This document shows positions 23,960-36,600 of a stretch of DNA of 64,000 bases, in pieces; position 1 is the stretch's first letter, and each line of letters begins with the position of its first letter. Origin of the DNA: Homalodisca vitripennis. Its lineage: Eukaryota > Arthropoda > Insecta > Hemiptera > Cicadellidae. Under the pieces are notes generated by a model. The model searched no databases. It saw only the letters and a program-made list of their open reading frames with translations, and was not told the origin of the DNA. The DNA is taken from contig NC_060211.1 of NCBI RefSeq assembly GCF_021130785.1, forward strand, positions 122,461,001 through 122,525,000, given 5' to 3'. Made by a program: the position numbers and the translations under genes.

Positions 23960-24600
23960 GTTCGAATCAACATTATTAGAGATCCAGTTTTAAACACAGA
24001 CTGTGAGGTGAAGTTCCAGTCGGGTTAAGATTTCGTAGAAACAGGATACTAAATAGCATCTCTGGTTCTAATTCTGAATAGATATATTGCTACTTTTCAA
24101 ACTCATTGGGAAAGCTGCTCCAATATAATATTGTTAATATACTTCCTTGAGTCGTTTTAGGTGTTGGAATCGATCGTTCCTTGAGCCAGAGGTTTCTTTA
24201 GAACCCAAAATGTGAATGTCCGTGTAACTCTTACTATGCAATCCGATAACTCTAGTAACTTAAAGTCCAATATGTCTAAAAGTCCGTTTGAGAATTCATC
24301 ATCTATTAGGACACTGTTACGGTGTTCTCTAAAATATATTTCACGCGCAATGTTACTACTTCAACATTGGGTCCCAGATAGCACAATTTCTTCAGGCTTT
24401 AACGTCATCAGTGCCAGCTCCTCATAGTACTACAGGGAGTGTCTGTCTAAAATCACCAACCAGCAACAGATATTCCCTTTAAGCAACTTGCAGCAACCTA
24501 TGTCCTGGAGAGTCATACTCTATATAAAGCTTCAAAAAGCTCCTTTATGGGCCATAGTATTCATTCCAGACATAAAGCTTACATTCTTGAAGTACATTAT
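23960..24600 (-). pseudogene. Helitron-type Pif1 helicase relic (copy A)
   Basis: Pif1-family helicases form the C-terminal part of Helitron replicases and unwind DNA during rolling-circle transposition. Reading the minus strand downward from 24,600: KLYVWNE (motif II, the first Asp changed to Asn), frameshift, TMAHKGAF, TLQDIG, frameshift, YLLLVGDFRQTLPVV (motif III, about 24,460-24,428), GAGTDDVKA, then DDEFSNGLLDI, and near 24,045-24,000 FLRNLNPTGTSPHSLCLKL, matching the conserved LNP.G.PPH block. The order and spacing fit the family. The Walker A motif and Rep domain are absent, and several stops and frameshifts make it dead. Copy B (59,335-59,975) is about 99% identical with the same defects, so decay preceded the duplication or later conversion. 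Confidence 0.88.
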
Positions 24601-25592
24601 CATATTTAGATTGTTTCTAAAGGCTGCAAATTAGACTGTAATAAATTAATTAGTATTTAAGACAAGCGGTAACTTAAATACTAAGCACTGCTACTTTAGT
24701 ACATCTTTGCTATAGTATATTCTTTTATAGGCTTTCGTGCAGTAATAAAATAATGAAAATTATGTTTGCTGGAAGTATTTTAGTAAATAATTAGTTTTTC
24801 ATGGTTAATTATGTTTTCATATTTACGCCCAAAAATATATTTTGCCATTAGACAACATGAATACGATTTTTATAGGTGATTTTGATCCCATACATTTTGT
24901 GTTTCTTGGGCTATTAAGGTTAATTAATCTCCATACATGTTGAAAAATCAAAATCCATATTGCTTTAAATATTTTAATCCAACGAAGACTTTTCAATAAA
25001 AATAGAGGAACGTTTTATAATTATTATTTTGAAAATATGACCTTTAAATACTATTTATAAAATATTTACGTTTCATAGGTTTGTGGAAAGATATTGAATG
25101 CGTGGTTAGACAGCCTTCTTCTCAAATTAAAGTAGGCAATATACACATAAAAATATATTTATATTTAACGTAATTCAACGCAAAATGTTTAAATATTTTC
25201 TTAATGGGCATTTAAAGTATATTTCTACAACGTTTAATGGTCGAGTGCCTTATAGAGTATTATATAATGCAACTATTCGGTTAGTCAATAAATTAACTGT
25301 ATTTGACTTATACGAATATAAGTATAAATATGTATGGTACCATACCTGAAGATTATTACTTTAAGATTAATTTATAACGTGTAGAAAAATTGATTACTCT
25401 GCGGTGCTTTGGAGTAAATACTAAAATATCATTGTACACATAAATATTTATAGGCAAGAGATGGTAATTGTTTTTGAATAAAGTAAAGTACTGTATGTAT
25501 TTACGTGTTACATTTTTAATAATTTTTTTTTTTTATTTTATTATTTTTTTAAGGAGAGCGATCCCCTTTAAGCCATGTTTTTAGCATGCATA

Positions 25593-25643
<51 letters not shown>

Positions 25644-26654
25644 GGTTATTATATTTTATTATTTACACAGCATTATACAGGATATATAACTGATTATAGT
25701 ATTAGACATAATTTAAAATATCAAAATTTAGCTTTTAAAAGTAGGAAGCTTTTACTCATTATGAAATATTAACAAGCAAACACAAGCCTTTAAACAAGAT
25801 ATATTTTTTTGTATTATTTTTAATGTATTACTTACCAATGGTCATAAAGGTTAGAGATTTTTTCATGCCTAAGGACGAGTAACCCCATTGTAAGCCATTC
25901 AGCATACTGTAGCAGACACAAAAATAATAGTGCTATGTATTTACACAGTTTTTAGGTTTTAGCAAAATGCCTTGTAGTCTTAGGCTCCAGTACCTTCAAA
26001 TAAGTAGCATTACTAAATCATATACAGTATTACCGAGCCTCTCACTGCCCTCTACTCTCTTAATATAGAAGGAGAGATAATTTTAAAGTATTTTAACCCT
26101 CCTTTGACTCCATGTTTTCATGAATAATCCAAATGAAAACCATGTTCAAATTTTGTTTAAAATCTTTCATGCATAATGCAATAAACGTAAATCTGAGTTT
26201 TATTATAAATATAAACTTTTTGGATTTATTAATAAAAACCTATACCGACTACGTCTCATATGTTATCATTCTGTCATATTTTTCTTTACATGAACGAAGA
26301 GATGTAATCACTCTTAAGCATACCACTGCAATGGAAAGATAAAAACACGTGTATTGCCTTCTAATAAAAAACGAGATTTGCGCTATGTTTATAAGTTTTA
26401 AACTCTTAAGTCTCAAGATGGATGATCCTCACTTTTAATACTTATTAAAATCAGAATATGACTTACTAGAAGTGGAGTACCGAGTACTGTGTGAACATTT
26501 TGACGAAGATATATGTTATTTATTAATTTAAAATTAAAGTATTAATACGTAATATGCTGAAAACATTCAATTAATAACTACTGGTACTTCCTGATATCAT
26601 AAATTACGTAGCCAACATGAGATAAGCGTATATATGTAAATAAATATATCATAT
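24601..26654. other. Non-coding; (TA)n at 25,589-25,640
   Basis: About 98-99% identical to 59,976-61,825 outside the TA tract. At the tract, copy A has about 110 bp more (to 25,730) than copy B. A 69-codon frame at 26,133-26,342 is identical in protein in both copies, but the DNA around it is equally similar, so this is no evidence of selection. Sequence near 26,020-26,045 (ccgagcctctcac) has a relative in unit 3-4 near 34,060. Confidence 0.65.
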
Positions 26655-27110
26655 AGTTAAGGCTGTCTATAAGCGCATTAGGGACTTTTATTAGAAGTGT
26701 TCACGATTCCCATTCAGTACACCGGGTTGAAATAACAACCACAGAACAAAGGCTTCCAACTGGAATAATCTCTCTTGTTCAGTTTACTCCCCCAGCTACA
26801 CCAACTCTCTAATCCCAAGTACGTAACACAAACGTGCTCTCACAACACAGGCAGGCACACACTCGCGTTGTACTGACTAAGACCCAACTATTAATGTATT
26901 GCCTCGTTATGAGGGTTTTGTGTAATTCCGGAAATAGGAAGTAAATACAGAAAACAATTATAGATATTATATGTCTACAGTTGACGATCAGTTAAGCATT
27001 CAGATTTTATTAGAACACAGTATTGTCCTTTAGGCGAGTATAATAGCTACGCTTACAATCTGAGTTACATTTATGGTTTGTACTTTACTTTAGTTACTTC
27101 TGTCAACAGG
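26655..27110 (+). repeat. Module M1, unit 3 (copy A)
   Basis: Keeps aagcgcattagggactttt, gttgaaataacaaccacaga, cccccagctacac and gcacacactcgcgttgt. The terminal palindrome is altered (ctacgcttac). Compare the unit 3 copy at 63,335-63,780. Confidence 0.85.
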
Positions 27111-27911
27111 GCTTTCCATTATGATGAATGAGCTACGCTTATTCTTATGAATCTCGTATTCCGTAATTTTACACTTTATATTTCGCTCTTCCACCTTGCA
27201 CTGTATGTAAACAACGCCAGTATAAATATGTTTGCAAATATTATAGGCATTTAAAATGAAATAAATTTACACATTTCAATTTTTACTCTAATTAAAGATC
27301 TTAGAATGTTTTAAAATGGAAATTGAATACTACACATGACAAAAAATCTCGTTGTAAACACAAAAATAAAATATAAGTAATAGGGTGATCGCAATTTGTA
27401 TTGAAATCAAGTACCTATTGAAAAACCGAGATGTTTTTCTTTAACAATATTTGTGCATGTTGAGAGAAAAGTCAGTTACTTGGTATATTTATGATATTGT
27501 AATTTATATTTTAATCATTGGTAGGAAGTATTAATTATTAACACATATATTTTCAACGGTAAAATTTGGTTTTATATTTCAGAATTTAAACTTTATTTTA
27601 TAGGTGATAGATGAACAGTGTGATACTACGTGTTTAAACGGACCTTTCTATCCAGCAGTTTTCTCCCTTGATGTAGTGCAATGGAAATGGAAATATACAA
27701 ATTATTAAATCCAATAACACTGAGAATCACAAACAAACTTGTTCTTGCAGATTAAATGTTACATAACGGAGCACAAAAATTTTCTCTGTTTACTTACACA
27801 AAAAAGCACTTTGTTCAGACAACATAATTTGTATATAAGAAAACATAATTTTATACTCTATTCAAAACTATGAGTAAATGAAAACAACAGAAAGTGTTCT
27901 GCATTTGTACT
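27111..27911. other. Non-coding spacer, unit 3
   Basis: The first 216 bases match the end of the window (to 64,000); the rest is seen once. Nothing recognised. Confidence 0.65.
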
Positions 27912-28060
27912 GAGACTTACTCGAGTACGGACAGTTGCTCAAGTCCTGCCAGCCTGAAGGGCAGAATTAGAGGATCTTGAACTCTAAACATCCTTGTGGT
28001 CCTTAATTATGTTCCAACAACAGGGAAGGAAAAGCGCTCTTTATGAGAGAGATGTCTCAA
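27912..28060 (+). repeat. Module M2, unit 3
   Basis: Matches 15,771-15,920 closely: ggacagttgctcaagtcc, tgccagcctgaagggcagaa, catccttgtggtccttaatt. Spacing from M1 is about 1.25 kb, as in unit 2 (1.2 kb). Confidence 0.85.
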
Positions 28061-28645
28061 ATTGCACCAGTATAATTAAATCTGTGAATTCACTTGTTAC
28101 ATTTGCATTCTAAAAAACTCGTTTTTAAATCTTTATGGTATTTCTTACTTTATTGATGAAGGTTAAACGTTACAAATAGTAAAAATTTTATTTAACCCCA
28201 CTGTTAGGATAATTATTGTATGTTTTGTTATGCAAGTAGTTCATAAATATTTAAAGGTTAATTTTTTGACTTGATATGTTCAAAAGACAAGAATAAATAA
28301 AATGAATTATTACACTGTGTTATAATAATATCTGTGGTTATATTTAATGTACGAAATGTATTTAATTACTTTTATGAAATATGAATTTAAACACCAGTTA
28401 TGGTCAGCTCTCTAAAAAATTTACTGGCCTGGGATCCTTAGTAATTTGAAGACATCACTGGTCATAAGTATCATCCTATAAAATATGAGGTAATAAAACC
28501 CGTTTCAAAAAATTTATTTTATATCCTAATGTCTTCAGCATAGTATGTGGTAATATAAATGTGAAAGTTATAATCGTTAAATGGTAAATGTTATATTTCA
28601 TAAACTATAATGATATGCGTTACTGCAAGAGTATTTAAAATCCAA
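28061..28645. other. Non-coding spacer
   Basis: A+T-rich; no feature seen. Confidence 0.65.
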
Positions 28646-28800
28646 AGATGATGAAATGGGTTTATACCATTCGACCTAAGGTCGTTATGCTTGACAGAAT
28701 CTTGAAAGACATTCAGTATCAAAGGATCAACAGGCTACTTATTCACTTTAATATCCTTTCTTTCTCTTCACATACTGTTCGATGGAATTGCTTCTTTGAG
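28646..28800 (+). repeat. Module M3, unit 3
   Basis: Relative of 16,728-16,885, with cattcgacctaaggtcg, atgcttgacagaatctt and ttattcactttaatatcc. Confidence 0.8.
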
Positions 28801-29049
28801 AAGGTAAAAGTTATATGTACTGGTTTTATTGCATTTGTATATGTTTTTAATTGAAGTTTACACTTTTAATACTGTTAAAAATATACAATTACTTAATTTA
28901 AGGAGTTTTTTTAGATATTTTTCTTAAGTCAATGGACCAATCATTACTGACGTTTTTATTTATTAATTTGATTACTTATGGCGTTTTTTTTATATACTGT
29001 ATTCATCTCTTACACGTGTATTACCTAAGTTTAATGTCCAATAAATTGC

Positions 29050-29260
29050 TTAAAGCTTAGGTAAGAGAATGCGTTTACTTGTTTTAGTTGGGTCTACAGT
29101 ATAATATAAACCAAGGCTTAAGACTTATGAGGATAGTTGGATCACCTAGTAGGAAATCCCCGAAAAATGGATCTTAAATTAGAACCGTCAGTGTAAAGCT
29201 TGAACCCAAACTAACGCTGGTTTACATGTACATGTAGAAATAGCAAAGGTAAAAAATACA
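29050..29260 (+). repeat. Module M4, unit 3
   Basis: Diverged plus-strand relative of 4,231-4,420: gagaatgcgtttactt, gggtctacag, gaaccgtcagtgtaaagctt, cccaaactaac. It shows that the unit 2 copy is the inverted one. Confidence 0.72.
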
Positions 29261-30050
29261 TTGTTCCAAAGAAATATAAAGTTAACAAATCTACAATTTC
29301 TGAACAAAATGCATTAATAATGCAATGAAAACCACAAATCTAATTAAACAATTGTCAAATTTAGCCTGATATAACTTGAATCCTTTTAACAATAATGTAT
29401 TACAATATACAAGTAACAAATCTACATGACAAATAAATATTTAAACTAACACAACAAAATTAATATCATTCTTTCTATGCTTTTGATGATGGAAGAAATT
29501 GTGGAGAAAATGTTGCATGTAAATTTTCCGTCGTTCAGTAATTAAAAAAATCATTAACTCTACACTTCGAGATGTGTAATCTGATTTCTTCCTAAAATGA
29601 ATAACTAACCTAATATTTAACCATAACCTAGGTTATAATAAAAAAAATCATACCAGAGCGTTGATACAAGTCAGGAATAATAACTACCATATTTTGTGTC
29701 AACTCCATGTGCACAAACTGTAAAAAACGCACTTAATAATTATTATTATCGTTGTCTTATGTATTTGAATATATTATATGGAAAATAAACTAAAAGGAAT
29801 ATGGTTTCTTACAATTACCAATTACCTTGTGTTTTGTAATTATTTTTAAGCATTGGACATAAATACCATACCTTATAGTTCAAAATTTAAAAAATAAGAA
29901 ATTATTAATTCATTGTACATTACACAGTATGTTCACTTCTGTTTTTAGTTCTTTGAAATGGCTTTATATGCAATAATAGCAATACTCTATCGAAACCATT
30001 AATAATATACTTATTTCTCAACGAGAAAATGTCTCCAATGTTATAACATT
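29261..30050. other. Non-coding spacer
   Basis: A+T-rich; no repeat, RNA or frame recognised. Confidence 0.65.
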
Positions 30051-30051
30051 G

Positions 30052-30170
30052 TGAGCGATAATCAATAACTGAACGGTGAGAAGTTGATTAATACCGTTGC
30101 TAAGATACACGCTACATTCCCCTAGACCATCTCGTGACCTTAACTGAAGTCATAGTTGTTAAGCTAAATA
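30052..30170 (+). repeat. Module M5, unit 3
   Basis: Strong match to 5,535-5,655: ggtgagaagttgattaatac, gctaagatacacgctacatt, agaccatctcgtgacctta. Confidence 0.88.
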
Positions 30171-30675
30171 CTACTTATCCGATCCACCCACTCTTTGCGA
30201 TGCAAGATGGGAAAACCTACATAAAAACCAATGGTCAAATTTATATAATATATGTCTACTCCAGCAGAGTATCTGTATGGCATCCACCACGGTAGGCATC
30301 CACAAAGTTAATACGAAACTGAAACGCTTCCTAACATCCCTGAAGTGACGGAGAATACATCAACACCCTTGCACTCTATCCTGAATGGAATGCAGTTGGT
30401 ATTCAATCCTAGTAAGCCTAGCACTATAACACATACGAATAAGTCTTACTTATGATCTTATTTAGTGCTAAGTGAGGAGCATAAAAAATAACTCTATTTT
30501 CTTTTCCACACCTTCCTGATGTAGGTCATCTGGATTTAAAAGGACCCAATCCAGTTCCATAGTTTAGAAAAATTATGTTTCTTTGCAGTTGTATGGTAAA
30601 TCACGATCATTTTAGGAAAACATTATCTCTTATTTCTACTCTATCTCAATTCTACAGAACATACAAGACACATAC
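30171..30675. other. Non-coding spacer
   Basis: No feature recognised; slightly GC-richer patch near 30,270-30,420. Confidence 0.6.
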
Positions 30676-30890
30676 AGTTTGCTATCAACAGGAATACAAA
30701 CAAAAAACACAAAATACATAAAACATAAAACACACATAACACTAGCAACACAAGAAAACACACAAACACAAAACACTCAACATACACAAACAGAATATAT
30801 TTATTCATATATATTTATTTATATTTTATATATATATATATATTTATTTATTTATTTTTATTTTATGTACTAGAAACATAAAATTAACAT
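30676..30890. repeat. A/C-rich, G-depleted tract followed by T/A-rich tract
   Basis: About 120 bases made almost only of A and C with some T (acaaacaaaaaacacaaaat and similar), switching near 30,800 to TTTA/TATA repeats. The 64-codon frame here is a composition artefact. Confidence 0.85.
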
Positions 30891-32884
30891 TGAATTATTG
30901 TTCTTTTTGCAGCATAAACCACTTAAAAATAAACAAAAATGTATAAAATTGCACTATATCTCATATCGTAGATTCAGAACCAGTTACACTTTCACTGAAA
31001 AAAAAACGATCATTAAGAAGTATAAAACGCTCAGAGAATAATTTTCCACATTCCAATATAAAATTAAATTAACTGAGTGATTTACAATATATATAAATAA
31101 AATATTCCAGAGAAACCTTGGGCCAAATGATAGAAATTGAAAGGATACGCTATCATTAAACTCTATAACTTAATTTCGTTAATTAATTACTAGCTGAAAT
31201 TAATTACTGGTTAAAATTGGGCTTTCATAGAACAATAACATACACAGTTAATTACGCTTTGCCTTCACTGTAGTGGGTATAATTTTGATAGAAAAGGTAG
31301 GGTCCCTTTGTTATATCCTATGTCGGTGCTGCATGACGGAATAAACCTTTTAAAATCTTTTAGAAAAATATCGTCATTAATCACCATAATTAAAGCAAAT
31401 GTTTTCTTAGGACCCAATATAAGTGAATAATCTAAAGGACGATATTTCTGTAGTTACATTTGTTATAGCTGATAAAATGAAAACAATAGTTTTCAGTAAC
31501 GCGAATATCTTCAAGAACACCAATTGTATCGAAGAATTATTCTTTACGATCCCCAAGGTAAGTTTGAATCGTTACTGTAAATCACCAATCTCAATTCGCT
31601 ATTTTATCTCGATGCTCCAGGATGTATTAAATTTGTTCGAAAAAAAGAGTTAACCTAGAGACATATCTTGAACTATCACAGAACACATTTATTTAAATAA
31701 AACTCGTCCTCTGCATTTTCCTATTCTATCTCTCCTGCTTTAAATCACAGTAACTATACGTCCAGCATAGAATTATATGAAGTCAGTATAATGATATGAA
31801 AATAGAAATAAAACCTATCAATCTTACTGAAAAATGTGTTTAGTTAAAGTATATCCCTGCTTTTTTCAGGACAGTGTTTCTCACAGTGAACTACCACATA
31901 GAATCATCACAAAAAGAGAAAACTAACTTACTTCTGTGAGATATTTCTCTCAATGCATAAGTTTACTGCAGATTACTAACCACTTTTCATTATAAATAAT
32001 TCCAGTGATTTCATACATTAAATTCCACTTCTTATCTAACCCTTATTAAAGAAAAATTTGATATCAAACCTCAATATTGTTCAAAAGTATATTTAAAGGA
32101 TATATTATCTCTGCAATCCAGCTCTTACTGATATTACCAGAATGCTTTATGTGCAACTTCCTAAGGGTAGAAGGTTAAAATAAAAAACCAAACGTACTAG
32201 TGAGTATACAAAAATTGATATTTTCACTTACATCTGTAAAACTCCATCGATGTACAATAGCTCAAACATTATATAAGTGTTTATTGATCCTAAATATTTG
32301 AGAGAAAAGTTCGAGAATATGAAATTATTTCATTGTCAAATTCAGTCCATTAGTAATTAGATTTTGATCTATTAATCCATAAAAAAAACCTAATTCATTT
32401 GTATCTATTCTTAGCCTTCTTACCACAAACATTTCTTGGTGTGTTCTGTACCGAATAGGATTTGTACTTTTACCTAGTGCAGTCCATCAATTAAAGTGAT
32501 AGACCAATATATTGCTTAGTAATTAAAAAGGGATACGTGTACTAATTCATTATACACCTTATAATTATATAAATATTTAGATGGTCGCTTCTAATATTTT
32601 ATTCTTATTATAGTGTGATGCATTCTATACTTTGGAACGTCGTTATGGTAATTAATGTTTCAAGCATGAATTTTATGAGAACCCTGATACAATAATTTTA
32701 GTTACTGAAGACTGTATTTTATATAATTAATGAAGATTAAATATAAATATATGATAATTAACTACTTATAAGTAATAATCATATAGAAACTTATATTTAA
32801 AAATAAAAAAAAATTAAGGAGAACAAGCTGGTATAAATAACGCATGGTATATATTTTAACCATTTAACAATTTTCTACAGCACC
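30891..32884. other. Non-coding, unit 3
   Basis: Seen once. A stretch at 31,411-31,560 has an acceptor-like ttttcttag and a donor-like aaggtaagt around a partly open frame, but no protein similarity, so no exon is called. Otherwise nothing recognised. Confidence 0.55.
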
Positions 32885-32944
32885 TTTGAGTCCTTATTGT
32901 TGAAACGTGAGATTAACCGTGATTTCACAAGCAAACAACTTCAG

Positions 32945-33660
32945 CAACTAACTCACTTTCGTAACTTACTTAGCTCTTTTCTTTTCAACTCTCATACTAA
33001 CTCGTAACTACTTATAACTTTAACGGTCTACTATTACTCAACGTAACTTTACTAAAGCAACAACTCCCAAACTGATTGCTTAACTTCCAACTTAAACTAC
33101 TCCTATTCTTACTTTAACTCGTCTTCAATAACTTTTCAACTACTTAACTACTTCTTATTAACTCTCTTTCGCAACAACTCCTCTTTACTCCCACTCTATA
33201 TTACTAACTGACTTTCGCCACTCTAACTGAAACTTTTAACTCCCTCCCAAACTTTCTATACTAACAACTAACTCTGCTTTATCTACTGTACTCTTACTTC
33301 AACTGACTCCTACCTAAATCTACTAACTTTATAAACAAAACTTATATCACTACAACTCTCGATTGCCATTTTAAACTCTTCTCTCTCCTCAACTGAACAA
33401 CTACTTAACTTACTTACTCACTACTACTACTCTCAGTCCAACTGCAACTTTTTCTACAACGTAACTTAAACCATAACTAAACTTCACAAATTTAGACAAC
33501 TTTTGACTACTATCTCATGGTCTGAACTGACTCGTAACTTACTTAACTTTTCACTCTCTTAACTAAGCTCTTCATTTTCTCTTACAACTATCTCTGCGAC
33601 TTTCTCAACTTTTTACAACTACTCAACATTCACTCCCCTGAAACTAACTTCCTCCCCAGA
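32945..33660. repeat. Degenerate AACT/ACTC low-complexity tract, strongly G-depleted
   Basis: About 700 bases built from permutations of aacttactaactc-type words with very few G on the plus strand. There is no fixed period, but the words actt, aact, actc and ctaact recur throughout. Edges are abrupt, and the flanks return to ordinary A+T-rich sequence. No relative elsewhere in the window. It could be a decayed short-motif satellite or a strand-asymmetric tract. Confidence 0.85.
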
Positions 33661-35384
33661 GTTGCTACTAAATATGATACTACACATGAAAACTATTAAC
33701 GAGAGTCAAGCCTTTACTATTTCTGCCAGAGATCCAGTTTTGTCAAAAACAATGTAAACTGCTAAAGATATTTGTAATTTATACACACATTGACAGAAAC
33801 AAGTAATGAAATAATTTTTGGTCCAAATACATAAACGAAAATTGTAGAACATGAGTGAATGAAGGTTTGTGTGATCCTGCATATTACTAAACTAAATTCT
33901 ATATATATGTATTCATACATGAATACTGTGGCACATACTGGTAACTGTAGGCAGTCAAGAAAACGATACCGCTATTTATTTTCATTACATCTTGTGTTCA
34001 ATCAAAAGCATTTTTTCCCTACGGCTCTGGTAACTCTAAATAAGATCATATACAAGTATCATCGAGCCTCTCACCCCCAGTCATAATATGATGTTAGATA
34101 ATTGTGAATACATAAACTTACATAGTCTCCTTTTCTATCATAACCGTTCAATTTATTTATCTATATTTTATAGAATTGGTCGGGATAGACTAACTGTTCA
34201 GAGTTTAATTATAAAATATAAGTCTGTTTTATCTAATATATACATATTCCTTTACTTTTTAACAAGATATCACATTCATGCACGTTAATATTATACATTT
34301 ACTAAAAAACTCACAAGAATTTACTGTCATGGTAGTATAAATGAACATTGTTGAAAAGAAGTTAATATTTAAAACATTTTTTTAATACAATTGTTTATTG
34401 CATGAGCATATAAGCATGAAAAGTGATTGATATCATCTTAAAAGTTAATATTTTCTTAAGTCATGATTGCATCTAATAACGATTGAGCAATCATACAACA
34501 TAGTCATTATATTCAATATACATTAATGGCTGACCTACCTCAAAAGAATACCACACTAATAATCACTTAACATTGCCTAAGCCTTTCTAGTTTCATCCCT
34601 TAGTTTTTAATATTATTGAAGGATAAAGTTGCTTTAAAAACTGTAAACATATTTTTAGTAACGTATCTATATTGTTTAAAAAATTAAAGAAGGTAGAAAC
34701 CCTACAACACTACGTGTACGCATAACAAACGTGCATATAAAATTCAAATCTATAATCGTATCATTCTTTACATTTTTCCTCTGACAGACATAAGCTGAGA
34801 GACTGTGCTAGACCTTGAACATATTCAGCCAAATGCCCATAGAAAGAAACAAGCACCATTATCATCATACAACTCATTTTACTCCTATTTAGTCAAATGT
34901 GTCCATCTCCAAATTTTTAAACTATACACATTAAATATTACTCGAGAAATTTTATCGTAATAGTAAGGTGATATGAATAACTAGGTTTACAATTATGGAA
35001 ATTTTTTATCCCCTTTTTTAGTTCGTTGCACTTATAATATAATTAATTTTGAAATTTAATGGTACCATTATGGGTTAACCAAAATGAAACCAAATTTAAA
35101 ATAGTTTGTTAAGGTTCACCTGGGAGTGATATTCAAAATCAACGAAAATTTAAGTTCACATTATATAAAAATTCAATCCACATTTTTCAACTTCATATAT
35201 TTAGAGATAAGGTTTTTTTTTCAAATATCATGCTAATAGATATATAGACATATAAAATAATTGTCCAGCCACTCGCATAACATCATTAAAATCAAATAAT
35301 ACTACAGGATATGCCTTATAAATTTTACAACATATTCAGATTTTATACATTTATCTAAAGCTACGCGTATATCTACATGACCAA
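33661..35384. other. Non-coding spacer, units 3-4
   Basis: A patch at 34,040-34,080 (catatacaagtatcatcgag, cctctcac) resembles 26,010-26,045, which precedes M1 in unit 3, supporting a further unit boundary here. No gene. Confidence 0.6.
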
Positions 35385-35745
35385 TATCACAGATTGGTAA
35401 AGCAGTCTCTACGCGCTCAAGGACCCTTTTAATTAATACCTTTGTCGCGTAACGTATCCAGCAAACCGGGTGAATAACAATCATAGGGCAAATGGAATAC
35501 GGGTTTCGTTTACCTCTGACATGCAACTCTCTCTTCCAGAGTAATCACAGACATACTCTCCCGTTCTACTGACAAAGAACCGACTATGAGTGTGGAATAC
35601 GACGTAAATAAGCGGAGCGAATAATGGAAACAATCTATAGATTCTTTTAACTATTTTTTTTTTTGATGCTCAGTGAAGGATTCAGCTTTAACAAAAAACA
35701 TAAAAATTGTCCTTAATACCAGTATTGAACGTAAGCTTACATTAT
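35385..35745 (+). repeat. Module M1, unit 4 (most diverged)
   Basis: Weaker relative of the other M1 blocks: ggtaaagcagtctctacgcg, aaaccgggtgaataacaat, acaaagaaccgactatgag, gatgctcagtgaaggattc. It ends with the same palindrome gtaagcttac (35,731-35,740). Confidence 0.75.
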
Positions 35746-35887
35746 TATTTACATTTCGTAGATCTTAAGTAATCATTTTTTAACAGTTTTCATACATAAT
35801 TTATCATTATATTTTCATAGATTTTTCAAAAAGTACTCGATTTCAGCTTAACTTAAACATAAAAATGTCCTTAATACAGTATTGAAT

Positions 35888-35899
35888 GAATATATATAT

Positions 35900-35941
<42 letters not shown>

Positions 35942-35963
35942 TATATAGATTACTATATATATA

Positions 35964-36012
<49 letters not shown>
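35888..36012. repeat. Double (TA)n microsatellite
   Basis: Two (TA)n arrays (35,889-35,946 and 35,954-36,011) separated by a short gattac interruption. Confidence 0.97.
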
Positions 36013-36600
36013 TGGATGTCCTATGAAGAGGTTAAAAAAAAAAAAAATACAGTCCACATTATTCGATCATAATCCATCCACAGTGACACGCGATAATAGC
36101 GCTTCAAACAATGAAATCGTTACGTGCTTCACCCTTCCACAGACCTAAGAAAACCAGAGTGGTGTAGCTTTTATATTAACTGAGACTTCCGAAATACCAA
36201 GAGGAAAATCCGTAACAAACTACTGGGATTCTCGCATTTGACTCATATTGCAAGGAACATTCTAGGGAGCTAAGTCTTAGAAAGACCTCCACACCGTAAT
36301 CTTTAGATGCCAAAAGGTTTAAGTGACACGAAATTTCCAGTTACCGGAGGTTGCAAGCTGCATATAAACTTTCACGAATGCGCGTTATCCCATATATGGA
36401 CACATCACGGTGTGTACGAGCTTTGAAAGGCCAAAAATATCCACAAGCTACAATGTTGTAAGCGCGAAAATGTGTTCCTGACAGGCAGCACCTAGTGGGT
36501 AGAAACACCCTGACTATAAAAGCTGTTAAATGATATTGACATTTTAAACCATATTTTTTCATCGTGTAGAAAAAACAGCTTTTTAAAAATTAATATAACG
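36013..36600 (-). mobile_element. Possible Tc1/mariner-like remnant (weak)
   Basis: The left edge, actggatgtcctatgaagag, resembles the tacagggtgtccc-type termini common in insect Tc1/mariner-like elements. About 500 bp of GC-richer sequence follows, with a 73-codon minus-strand frame (36,562-36,341). No catalytic motif is visible and the opposite terminus was not found. The call is tentative. Confidence 0.3.

Noticed and set aside
26133..26342. 69-codon frame with identical protein in both copies
   Set aside because: The surrounding DNA is about 99% identical, so conservation is not informative. No family similarity and low-complexity composition.
31411..31560. Possible exon between ttttcttag and aaggtaagt
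   Set aside because: Splice-like words are expected by chance in A/T-rich DNA. No protein similarity, no neighbouring exons and no second copy in the window for comparison.
32945..33660. CRISPR-like or fixed-period tandem array
   Set aside because: The words recur irregularly with no constant repeat or spacer length, and all other evidence points to an animal genome.
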